From assembly GCF_965221945.1 (NCBI RefSeq), contig NZ_OZ244925.1, positions 682,001-746,000 of the forward strand: 64,000 nucleotides of DNA, read 5' to 3'. Source of the DNA: Poriferisodalis sp965221945 (GTDB taxonomy: Bacteria > Actinomycetota > Acidimicrobiia > Acidimicrobiales > Poriferisodalaceae). The translations under genes were made by a program, and so were the position numbers. Shown piece after piece: positions 42,355 through 51,200 of this stretch; the stretch's first letter is position 1; each line of letters starts with the position of its first letter. The notes beneath the pieces are model-generated. The model was not told the DNA's origin and made no database searches. It saw only the letters and a list, made by a program, of their open reading frames with translations.

Positions 42355-42777
42355 ATGTCCATACCGTTCGAATTCACCATCGACGGCCCGCCCGTGAGCC
42401 AACAGGCCAGGGATTGTGCACGTCTGCGTGAGTGGCAAGAACAAGTCCACGAGGCGGCATCGACGATGTGGCAGTCTCGTTCCGTCATCAGTGGTGATGT
42501 CGCGGTCGCCATCAACTACTTCTGCTTCGATTCGACGCCAAGACTCAAGCACTCACTTGATGTTGACAACGTACCGAAGCCAATTCTCGATGCCCTCAAG
42601 GGACTTATCTACGAGGATGACAAGCAAGTAATTGACATTATCTGCCGCAGAAGAAACCGTTACAGCGCCTTCACGATTCACAATCCATCGGATCCCGTGA
42701 GGCGCCATATGGGTGACACTGATCCCTTCTTGCATGTTTCGATCACATTCGCGAATGCCGGGGAGCTGAACATATGA
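42355..42777 (+). CDS. RusA-family Holliday junction resolvase
   Basis: 140 residues. The conserved core is DVDNVPKPILDALKGLIYED followed by DKQVIDI, with Asp residues that bind Mg2+ and the Lys typical of RusA. The N-terminus FEFTIDGPPVSQQARD also fits. RusA enzymes cut Holliday junctions symmetrically and usually come from phages. Here no other phage genes lie beside it. Instead it overlaps by four bases (ATGA) with a nuclease-like gene, forming a two-gene unit dropped between rpe and a thiolase gene. Confidence 0.88.
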   Translation: MSIPFEFTIDGPPVSQQARDCARLREWQEQVHEAASTMWQSRSVISGDVAVAINYFCFDSTPRLKHSLDVDNVPKPILDALKGLIYEDDKQVIDIICRRRNRYSAFTIHNPSDPVRRHMGDTDPFLHVSITFANAGELNI

Positions 42778-43460
42778 CAGTAACGGAAGAGAACACTGGT
42801 CATATCAGTAGCGAGTACTACTAGGCAAAGAAGACGGCAGATGAGTATCGTGCCCGCGGCTACGAGGTGATTCTGGAGGCAAGCGTCGACTTTTTGCCTG
42901 GTTTTAGGGCAGACATCGTCGCGCGTCAGGGCGATGATAAGAGGATTGTCGAAGTGAGGCGGCGTTCGTCACTACGACATGATTCGCGGATCAATGAGAT
43001 CGCCCGAATCATTGAGTCTCAGCCGGGATGGCATTTCGACATCGTGCTGGTTCCTGAGACTCTGCAACTGGTCGCGCCTGAAGGTTCACGTCCGATAGGC
43101 GTGGAAGCGGCTCTGCGCCAGATGGGTGCAGCAGAACGTCTCTTGGACGATGGGCATCCGGAATCTGCATTGTTGATTGCGTGGGCAGCCTGCGAGGCAG
43201 TACTGCGCACACAACTCCAAGACGAAACGGGGTCGGACGATGACCTGCCCCTGACAAGTCAGTTGATGGACGCTGCGACGATGTACGGCATCATCTCGCA
43301 CGAAGACCGTGGCTACTTGAAAGAGCTACAGGCGCTGAGAAACGCAGTTGCACATGGCTACAGCCACGAGGACATCGAGGGCGATGTGGTCCTCGACCTG
43401 ACTGAATTCGTGCGGAGGCTCTCGGAGGACATTCCCGCACGGTCGAAGGCGGCGACTTAG
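42774..43460 (+). pseudogene. REase (AHJR-like) plus HEPN-like protein, interrupted by an in-frame TAG
   Basis: The ATG at 42774 overlaps the rusA-type stop (ATGA). The frame reads MTVTEENTGHISSEYY, then TAG at 42822, and continues without a shift: AKKTADEYRARGYEVILEAS, then VDFLPGFRADIVARQ with a PD-(D/E)xK-like core and IVEVRRRSS (E-x-(K/R)). The second half reads ALLIAWAACEAVL, then LKELQALRNAVAHGYSHEDI, a HEPN-type R-N-x(3)-HG motif. Internal starts after the stop (such as a GTG at 42867) could give a shortened 197-residue protein. The REase_AHJR-like name is from recalled family patterns. The 3' end overlaps the converging thiolase stop by three bases. Confidence 0.75.
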
Positions 43461-44704
43461 TTCAGCCGCTCCACAATCATGGCCATGCCCTGACCGCCGC
43501 CGACGCACATCGACTCGAGCCCGAAGGTCTCGTCGCGGTCGGCGAGACCGTTCAGCAGCGTGGTCATGATGCGGGCGCCGGTCATGCCGAACGGGTGACC
43601 CAAGGCAATGGCACCGCCGTGGAGGTTGAGCTGATCGACCATGTCGATGCCCAACTCGTCGGCCGAAGGGATCACCTGAGCCGCGAACGCCTCGTTGATC
43701 TCGACCATGTCGATGTCACTCATCGACATGCCCGCACGCTCAAGCGCCTTCTTGCAGGCCTCGATGGGGCCCAGGCCCATGATCTCGGGGTTCAGCGCCG
43801 AGACCGCGGAGGAAATGATGCGCGCCAGCGGGGTGATACCCAACTCCTCGGCACGCTTGCGGCTCATCACCAGCACCGCTGCGGCTCCGTCATTGAGTGG
43901 GCAGGCATTGGCGGCGGTGACGCGACCGTCGGGCCGGAACACCGGCTTGAGCTGCGCCACGGCGTCGTAGGTCACGCCTGCACGCGGTCCGTCGTCGGCG
44001 CTGACGATCGTGCCGTCGGGCAGCTCGAGCGGTGTGATGTCCATCTCGAAGAAGCCGCGAGCGATGGCCGCCTCGGCCTTGTTCTGGCTCATCACGCCGT
44101 ACTCGTCCATGGCCTGGCGGCTGACGTTGCGGTGCTCCGCGACGTTCTCGGCGGTCTGACCCATCGCGATATACAGGTCGGGCAGTACTCCTTCAGCTGG
44201 CGTCCAGTCGTCATGGCCGCCCTCAGAGCGAACCTTGGTCCGCTCGCCGGGGGCCTGGAACTGCGGGTTCGTCGTGCCCGGCAGGCTGTCGGAGTTGCCC
44301 TTGGTGTAGCGGCTCACGCACTCGACGCCTGCGGAGATGAATGCATCGCCTTCGCCGGCGCGGATGGCGTGTGCTGCCATGCGGATGGTTTGCAGCGACG
44401 ACGAGCAGTAGCGGTTGACCGTCGTGCCGGGTACGTTCTCAAGTCCGGCAAGAATTGCCGAGGCCCGAGCGATGTTGAAGCCGGCCTCGCCGCCCGGCTG
44501 TCCGCAGCCCAGCATCAGGTCTTCGATCTCGTCGCGAGGGAGATCGGGAACCTTGTCGAGCAGCTTGGTCACGATCTGTGCGGTCATGTCATCGGGCCGC
44601 ATCTCGGTCAGCGAGCCCTTGAACGCTCGGCCGATCGGGCTGCGGGCGGTGGCGACGATGACCGGATCGGTCGCGGCGTCCGCGCTTGCTGCAACTGGGC
44701 TCAT
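43457..44704 (-). CDS. Acetyl-CoA acetyltransferase (thiolase)
   Basis: 415 residues. Nucleophile Cys100 in TVNRYCSSSLQTI, NEAFAAQVIP, His in GGAIALGHPFGMTGAR, and second Cys400 in ESMCVGGGQGMAM form the thiolase active site. The family splits acyl-CoA by thiolysis or condenses two acetyl-CoA. The insert EAGFNIARASAILAGLENVP and the VECVSRYTKGNSDSLPG loop are longer than in the biosynthetic enzyme, so a degradative role beside catabolic genes is likelier. Confidence 0.93.
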   Translation of the reverse strand: MSPVAASADAATDPVIVATARSPIGRAFKGSLTEMRPDDMTAQIVTKLLDKVPDLPRDEIEDLMLGCGQPGGEAGFNIARASAILAGLENVPGTTVNRYCSSSLQTIRMAAHAIRAGEGDAFISAGVECVSRYTKGNSDSLPGTTNPQFQAPGERTKVRSEGGHDDWTPAEGVLPDLYIAMGQTAENVAEHRNVSRQAMDEYGVMSQNKAEAAIARGFFEMDITPLELPDGTIVSADDGPRAGVTYDAVAQLKPVFRPDGRVTAANACPLNDGAAAVLVMSRKRAEELGITPLARIISSAVSALNPEIMGLGPIEACKKALERAGMSMSDIDMVEINEAFAAQVIPSADELGIDMVDQLNLHGGAIALGHPFGMTGARIMTTLLNGLADRDETFGLESMCVGGGQGMAMIVERLN

Positions 44705-44860
44705 GGGGGATCCCTTCGAAGGGCGCGCCGAACCCGTTTGCAGGGCCGGTCACGCAGTGTGTGCGAGCCCAGAGGCTACGTCATCACCGCGTGCTTCGTC
44801 CGAGAAGACGTGCGCGCTCAGGCAACCCCGCGAGCGTCAAATGGTGCGGCGCAGAGGGGT

Positions 44861-47161
44861 TCAGGCGTTCTGCAGGGCTCGCCAGACGTTCTGGGGGCTG
44901 CACGGCATGTCGATGTGGTCGATGCCCAGGTGGGCGACCGCATCGCACACGGCGTTGTGCACCGCAGGGGTCGAGCCGATGGTGCCCGACTCGCCGATGC
45001 CCTTGGCACCCAGCGGGTTGCGGGGGCTGGCCGTCTCGGTGTTGGACACCTCGAAGCTGGGCAGCTCGGCCGCCGACGGGATCAGGTAGTCCATCATGCT
45101 GGCATTCAGCGGGTTCGCGTCGTCGTCGTATTCCACGTGCTCGAACAGCGCTTGCGCGACGCCCTGGGCGATGCCGCCGTGCTGCTGGCCGTTGACGATG
45201 AGCGGATTCATGATCGTGCCGCAGTCGTCGACCGCGATATGGCGGAGCAACTCGACCTCACCGGTGTCGCTGTCGATCTCGACCACGGAGACGTGGGAGC
45301 CGAACGGGAACGTGGCATCGGTCCCGTCGAAGTTCTCCTCGGCCATCAGGCCCGCTTCGATGCCCGAAGGACGGGCGCTGTCGTCGTTGGCCAGCTTGGC
45401 GATGTCGGCCCAGCTCACCGAGCTGGTCGGCACGCCGGTTACCGCCAGGCCGCCTTCGGCAATCACGATGTCGTCGGCAGAAGCCTCGAGCAGGTGAGCA
45501 GCAAGCTGTTTGCCCCTCTCCAGCACGGCCTGGCTCGACAGGTACACCGCTGAGCCGGCGGTCTGCAGCGACCTCGAACCCAGCGTGCCAGCACCCGAAG
45601 GCACCTCAGCGGTATCGGCGTCGATGTGGGTGACATCGTCCATGGAAATGCCCAGCACGCCCTCGACAATCTGGGCGAAAGTCGTGGCGTGGCCTTGGCC
45701 GTGGCTGGACGTCCCGACACGGATCGTCGCTGTCCCGTCCTCGTGCACCTCGATGCTGCCGTACTCCACGTGCAGGCCCACCGGAGCGGTGATCTCCACA
45801 TACGACGAGACGCCGATGCCCAACAGCTTCGAGTCGCCCGCGTCGCGGCGGGCCTGTTGCTGGGCACGAAGGTCGGAATAGCCCGATGCTTCGAGCACCG
45901 CATCCAGCGACCGCTCGTATTCGCCCGAGTCGTAGACGACCCCCGTCTGCAACGTCGCAGGGAAGGCGTCGGGCTGGAGGAAGTTCTTGCGGCGCATCTC
46001 CGCCGGGTCCATGCCGATCGCAGCGGCCGCCTTGTCCAGGATGCGCTCCACCATCTGGGTCGCCTCGGGCCGCCCCGCGCCCCGGTACGCACCGATCGGG
46101 GTGGTGTTGGTGATGACGGTGTATGCCTTGAAGTGAATCATGGGCATGTCGTACACAGCTTGGGAGAGCATGCCGGTGAGCAGCGGCAGGATCGCCCCGA
46201 TGACTGGGTACGCCCCAGCGTCGGCGACGACGTTTGCCCGCAAGCCCACGATGCTGCCGTCGTTGCGCACGCCCATCTCGGCGTTCATGACCATGGCCCG
46301 GCCCTGCACCATCGAGAGCATGTTCTCGGTGCGGGTCTCGGTCCAGCGGACCGGCCGGCCGAGGGCCTGGGCTGCCTTGCCAGCCACGATGTACTCGACG
46401 TAGCAGGCCGCCTTGGGGCCGAAGCCGCCACCCACCCAGGGCGCAATGACCCGCAATTGATCGGCTTCAAGACCCAGCGCCGGCGCGAGCGCGTCGCGCA
46501 TCGAGTGGGCCGCCTGCGTCGACAGGTACAAGGTCATCGAGCCGCCGTCGCCGGGCACGGCCACGCAGCCGTTGGGCTCCATCGGCACGCCCGCCAGACG
46601 CTGGGTCACGATGCGCTCGGACACCATCGCATCGGCGCCTTCGAACGGATCACCCGCGTCCTGAACTTCGGCATCGGGGGCGATGTGGGCGAAGCAGACG
46701 TTGGAGTCCTGGCCCTCCCACACAACCGGCGAGTCCGGCGACAGCGCAGCCTCGATGTCGGACACGATCGGCAGCGAGCTGTACTCGACGCTCACCATCT
46801 CGGCCGCATCGTTGGCTTCGCTCTGGGACTCCGCTACCACGGCAGCCACAAGGTCGCCGACGTAACGCACCCTGTCCGCTGCCAGCGGCGGCCGGTTGTA
46901 CGCCGGGTCGATCATCGGGAAGCCTTGGAAGGCGTCCATGGGCATGTTGTCGGCGGTGTACACCGCCAGCACGCCCGGCATCGACTCCGCGTCAGAGGTG
47001 TCGACCGAGGTGACTACGGCATGTGCCTCGGGCGAGCGAATGAACGCAACCTTCGCCGAATCAATGTCGAGATCGTCGACGTAATGATTCGCCCCGGTCA
47101 GCAGTCCGGGATCCTCCCGGCGCTGTACAGGATTCCCCAGGATCGAGCCCGATGCGGCCAT
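44861..47161 (-). CDS. Molybdenum hydroxylase large subunit (CoxL/XDH family, form II type)
   Basis: 766 residues. Opening GNPVQRREDPGLLTGANHYV and VAFIRSPEAHAVVTSVDTS are standard. The active-site loop is GAYRGAGRPEATQMVERILD (AYRGAGR), not the AYRCSFR of true CO dehydrogenase, so the substrate is another aldehyde, heterocycle or related compound. GAKGIGESGTIGSTP carries the catalytic Glu. The small FeS and FAD subunits expected with this gene are not nearby. It binds molybdopterin cytosine dinucleotide and hydroxylates its substrate using water. Confidence 0.9.
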   Translation of the reverse strand: MAASGSILGNPVQRREDPGLLTGANHYVDDLDIDSAKVAFIRSPEAHAVVTSVDTSDAESMPGVLAVYTADNMPMDAFQGFPMIDPAYNRPPLAADRVRYVGDLVAAVVAESQSEANDAAEMVSVEYSSLPIVSDIEAALSPDSPVVWEGQDSNVCFAHIAPDAEVQDAGDPFEGADAMVSERIVTQRLAGVPMEPNGCVAVPGDGGSMTLYLSTQAAHSMRDALAPALGLEADQLRVIAPWVGGGFGPKAACYVEYIVAGKAAQALGRPVRWTETRTENMLSMVQGRAMVMNAEMGVRNDGSIVGLRANVVADAGAYPVIGAILPLLTGMLSQAVYDMPMIHFKAYTVITNTTPIGAYRGAGRPEATQMVERILDKAAAAIGMDPAEMRRKNFLQPDAFPATLQTGVVYDSGEYERSLDAVLEASGYSDLRAQQQARRDAGDSKLLGIGVSSYVEITAPVGLHVEYGSIEVHEDGTATIRVGTSSHGQGHATTFAQIVEGVLGISMDDVTHIDADTAEVPSGAGTLGSRSLQTAGSAVYLSSQAVLERGKQLAAHLLEASADDIVIAEGGLAVTGVPTSSVSWADIAKLANDDSARPSGIEAGLMAEENFDGTDATFPFGSHVSVVEIDSDTGEVELLRHIAVDDCGTIMNPLIVNGQQHGGIAQGVAQALFEHVEYDDDANPLNASMMDYLIPSAAELPSFEVSNTETASPRNPLGAKGIGESGTIGSTPAVHNAVCDAVAHLGIDHIDMPCSPQNVWRALQNA

Positions 47162-47313
47162 CGCTTGCCCCCTTGTGGCCGACGCCCCGCGAGCGGCGCC
47201 AGATTGCGGTCAGAACTGTGTGCCCAGCCGCGCGCGGCCCGGCATCAGCCGCGACAGTAGCCCAACGATGAACCGGCGCTGTGCGCCGGAGGGGGCGTCG
47301 TGACCGGACCGGC

Positions 47314-48111
47314 TCAGGTCCCCAACCGTGCGGCGCTGGCCCCCTCGAGCGATGTCATCCAGCTCGCCACGGTGTGCGCCGCGAAGCCCGGGTTCTCGCA
47401 CATCCACCAGTGGCCCACGTCGAGCAGCTCGGTGACCCGGGCGCCCGCGCGCTTGGCGACTCGGCGATGCATGACACCGCCGCCGGTGAAGTGGTCGCCT
47501 GCCGCCAAGATGCAGAGCCCGGGCCGCTGGCCAGCGGCGGCAATGTTGAAGCCGAGGTCGGACATGGCCGGCTGGGAGGCGTCGCGGTAAAGCGCCAAGA
47601 TGCACCGGCCCATGTCGGCGTTGACATGGGGCACGACTGCTGCCGACACTTCGGGGCCCATGCCCAATCCGGCGTAGAAGGCGACGCTCTCGTCGTCAGG
47701 GCGGTTGATCATGCGTTCGATCGAGGCCTCACCGCGAGGCGATTGCCATACCTGCGCAGCGTCGTGCCACTCGTAGTCGGGATCGAACAGCCCGATGACA
47801 TCGGTGCACCACGAGCGGATCAGGTCCGGTCGCTCCATGGCAATGCGCATGACGTGCCCGCCGCCCCAGTCGTGGCCCAGCAGGTCGATTGGCCCTGCGC
47901 CGCCCGCCTGGAGCTCTTCCAACTCGGCGGTGAGCCAATCCCGGTATTCGTTCATGGTGGCGCCGAAGTCGTTGGGTGCGGGCACGCCGAACCCGGGGGG
48001 CGACAGCGCTACGACGTCGTCAGGGCCGATGCCATGGCGCTCGAGTGCGGCTCGCATCGGGTCCCAGATGGCGGTCGTCTCCGGATTGCCGTGGACGAGC
48101 ACGAGTGTCAT
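47314..48111 (-). CDS. Alpha/beta hydrolase (Asp-nucleophile type)
   Basis: 265 residues. VLVHGNPETTAIWDPM is the oxyanion region, and the nucleophile elbow is LLGHDWGGGHVM with Asp (G-x-D-x-G), as in haloalkane dehalogenases and epoxide hydrolases. The expected His lies at DVGHWWMCENPGF. The cap region is short. The gene follows the molybdenum hydroxylase in the same direction with a 150-base gap. Substrate unknown; dehalogenase or epoxide hydrolase are the two main options. Confidence 0.88.
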   Translation of the reverse strand: MTLVLVHGNPETTAIWDPMRAALERHGIGPDDVVALSPPGFGVPAPNDFGATMNEYRDWLTAELEELQAGGAGPIDLLGHDWGGGHVMRIAMERPDLIRSWCTDVIGLFDPDYEWHDAAQVWQSPRGEASIERMINRPDDESVAFYAGLGMGPEVSAAVVPHVNADMGRCILALYRDASQPAMSDLGFNIAAAGQRPGLCILAAGDHFTGGGVMHRRVAKRAGARVTELLDVGHWWMCENPGFAAHTVASWMTSLEGASAARLGT

Positions 48112-48161
48112 GAGGTCGCTTCCTCGCTAGCGGGGTGTCTACGTCGATTCGCTGTCACGCT

Positions 48162-48267
48162 TCTGTGCGCAAGAATGCCGCCTGGAGCGGCATTTCTGCG
48201 CAGAAAACCCGCAGCTTCGTTTCTCTGCGCAATAAAGCCGCTGGGAACGGCATTTCTGCACACAGAA
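48162..48267. repeat. Two adjacent imperfect hairpins (dispersed palindrome family)
   Basis: Two inverted repeats lie side by side. The first pairs TCTGTGCGCAAGAATGCCGC (48162-48181) with GCGGCATTTCTGCGCAGA. The second pairs TCTCTGCGCAATAAAGCCG with CGGCATTTCTGCACACAGA (ends 48267). Outer arms of both also pair with each other. The same motif, GTGCAGAAATGCCGCC, occurs at 58107-58149. Both loci lie in intergenic DNA. They may be terminators or small mobile palindromes. Confidence 0.75.
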
Positions 48268-48284
48268 TGACAAGGGGCCGGGAT

Positions 48285-51200
48285 TCAAGTGGTCGGCGCG
48301 GAAGCTCGGCCGGCTGCACGCAGTTGCACGGTGGCGTCGACGTCGATGGATTGGCCGTCGTCGCCAATCACGACGCCATAGTCGCGACGCGCACCCTCAA
48401 TGCTGACGACGTCGTCCATCACGTCTCGCAGCACAGCAGCGGGCTCCCGTTCGAGTGCGTCACCCCAGCCGCCCCCGCCCGGTGTGTCGGCGATCATGCG
48501 TGCCGGACCAAGACGCTGCACCCCGTACTTGGGCGGCACGAACGTCGGTCCGTCGGCGTCAGTGTCGACGGGGACGATCCACTCCAGACCGACGCCACCG
48601 GTGCCGCCGCCGCGAACGCCGTGACCAGACGGCGTGTCGAGGCCTTCGGCCCTGTACGACCAGGTGGCCGGTCTGAGTATGTCGGCTTCGTAACGCACAC
48701 CCGTTCCGCCGCGCTTCTGGCCTGGGCCGGCGTTGTCGCAGCGCTGTTCATGGCGGATGTAGCGCACGGGATACATCTGCTCGTGGAACTCCAGATTCGG
48801 CAGGTCGAGGCCGCCGAGCGTGATGAGGTGGCCCATCTGCGGAAAGCCGTCGCGTTCGGCGGTCGCGCCGGGTGTTGCCATCGCATGCCACTGGTACATC
48901 ACCCAGGTGGTGCCGTCATCGCGGCGCCCGGTGACGTGACCGTGCATCGTCTTGGACCACGCCGCACAGGCCCGATCTGGATCGGCTTGCGCGAGTGCCT
49001 GCCATACCGTGATCACGATCTCGTGGGCGACGAACACGGTGTTCATCGTCATCGGAGCTGGCGGCAGCGCGTTCACGATGCTGCCTTCGGGAGCGATGAT
49101 GCGCACGGAACGGTAGGTGCCCTCGTTGCGCGGGATTGACGTGTCGAAGAACGACGACACGGCCAGGTACACCGACGAGTAGGTGTTCGCCACCGAGCTG
49201 TTCTTGAAACCCTCGATCTGTGGATCGGTGCCGGTGAAGTCCAGCATCATCTCGTCGCCTTCGACGGTGAGATGCACCCGGACGGCGATGTCGGCGGGGC
49301 CGAAGCAGTCGTTGTCGGTGCGGTCCTCGCCGTAGTAGGTGCCGTCGGGGAGCGCCGCGATGGCAGTGCGCATACGACGTTCACCGTGGGTCAGGACACC
49401 GTCGAGGTAGGCCAGGTAGGGCTCGATGTCCAGTTCTGCAACGAGGCCGAGCACCCGTTCCGCACCGATGCGGGTGGATCCCAGCATTGCCAGCAAGTCG
49501 CCGTCGAGCAGCTCGGGCGTCCGGCAGTTGATGAGCAGCAGCTCCCAGAGGTCGTCGCGGACCTTGCCTTCCTCGATCAGCTTCATGACCGGCAGCCGGA
49601 TGCCCTCCTGCCAGATCTCGGTTGCCTCAGGGTTGTAGGTGCCTGCGATCCCGCCACCGATGTCGGACTGGTGGGCGCGGTTGCAGCAGAACCCCACGAG
49701 CGTCGGTTCGTCGCAGCCTTCGTTGGTGAACACGGGCCTGGCAATGACCCAGTCGGGAAGGTGATTGCCGCCCGCCACGTAGGGGTCCGACAGCAGGAAG
49801 ACGTCCTCTGGGTTGATGCGGCCCTCATAGCGCTTCAACAGCGCACGGACCGCGAAACCGCCGCCGCCGGTGTGAATCGGGATGCCGTCGGCGTTGGCGA
49901 CCAGCGTTCCGTCCGGGGTCGTCACGTAACAGGAGAAATCGTGGCTCTGGCTGAAGATCGTGCTGCGTGCGGTGCGCGTCATGACCCAGCCCATGTGCTT
50001 GCTGATCTGGTCGAGCCGGTTCTGCATCACCGCAAGCACGATCGGGTCCAATCCGAATTCGTCCAGTACCGGCGCCGCTTCGCCGTTTGACGCGCTGCGT
50101 GATTGGCCCGATTGGACGCTTCGAGACACTGCCGCATCGCCCGATGCTGAGCCATCAGCGGACTCGTCGGTGGGTGCGAGGTCGATGAACAGGTCGCCGT
50201 TCGCGTCGACCCACAGCCGGTCGCCCGGTCGGGCCACGACCGTCGTGGTCAGCTCCTCGACGAGTGCGGGTCCGGCGATGGTGTGGCCGCGCCGCAGGAC
50301 TTCGCCGTCGAAGACCGGTGTGTCGCGCCAGCCCAACGGGCCGTGCCAGACCGAACGCGTCTCGATGGCTTCAGGATCTCCCACCGCAGGAGCAGTCTCG
50401 GAGGTGGCCACGTCGCCCGTCGAGGCACGAGCCACGAGGCGAAGCGAGGCCACCATGATCGTGCCGTCTGTCTGGACGTGGCCATACAGCCGCTGGTACT
50501 CAGCCTCGAACGAGGCACGGACTGCGGCTGCGTCGACCTCTGAATTGCTTGCGGCGTAAGCAGGGACTCGAATGGTCCACAGCTGGCCGGGATGGTGCAA
50601 TTCCAGCTCGCAGTCGAGCGCCACCAGTTCGGCTGCGAAGCCTTCGCCGCTCATCACCTCGAGGGCTTGTGCTCGCAGGGCCGCGAATCCCCCCTCGATC
50701 TCGGCTGCGTCGAGGTCGTCCAGCGAGCCCATCAGGAAGCGGGTGAAGTCCTGGCGCACATCGGAGTGCAGCATTCCGATCGCACACAACGCGCCAGCGT
50801 CGCGTGGCACATAGACGCGCTCGCAGCCGAGTCCCGCAGCGACCGATGCGCCGTGCATCGGGCCCGCACCTCCCGCGGCGACCATCGTGAAGCGTCGCGG
50901 CGAATGGCCTCGCTCGATCGAGATGTGCTCGGTGGCGCTGAGCAGGTGCTGCTCGACCACTTCGACGATGCCCGCGGCTGCCTCTTCGATGGTCATGCCG
51001 AGCGGTTCGGCGACATGGGCGCGGATTGCCACGCGGGCTGCGTCGATGTCGAGGTCCAACGTGCCGCCGGCGGACTTTCCTGGGCGCAGGCGACCGAGGA
51101 TCAGCTGGGCGTCGGTGACGGTGGGCAGTGTGCCGCCGTGGCCGTAGCACGCAGGACCGGGATCGGCGCCTGCTCCTTGAGGGCCCACATAGAGCAGGCC

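Noticed and set aside
43595..45553. A 652-codon rightward frame over thiolase and molybdenum hydroxylase
   Set aside because: Mirror frame with many His, Arg and Gly residues and no recognised motif.
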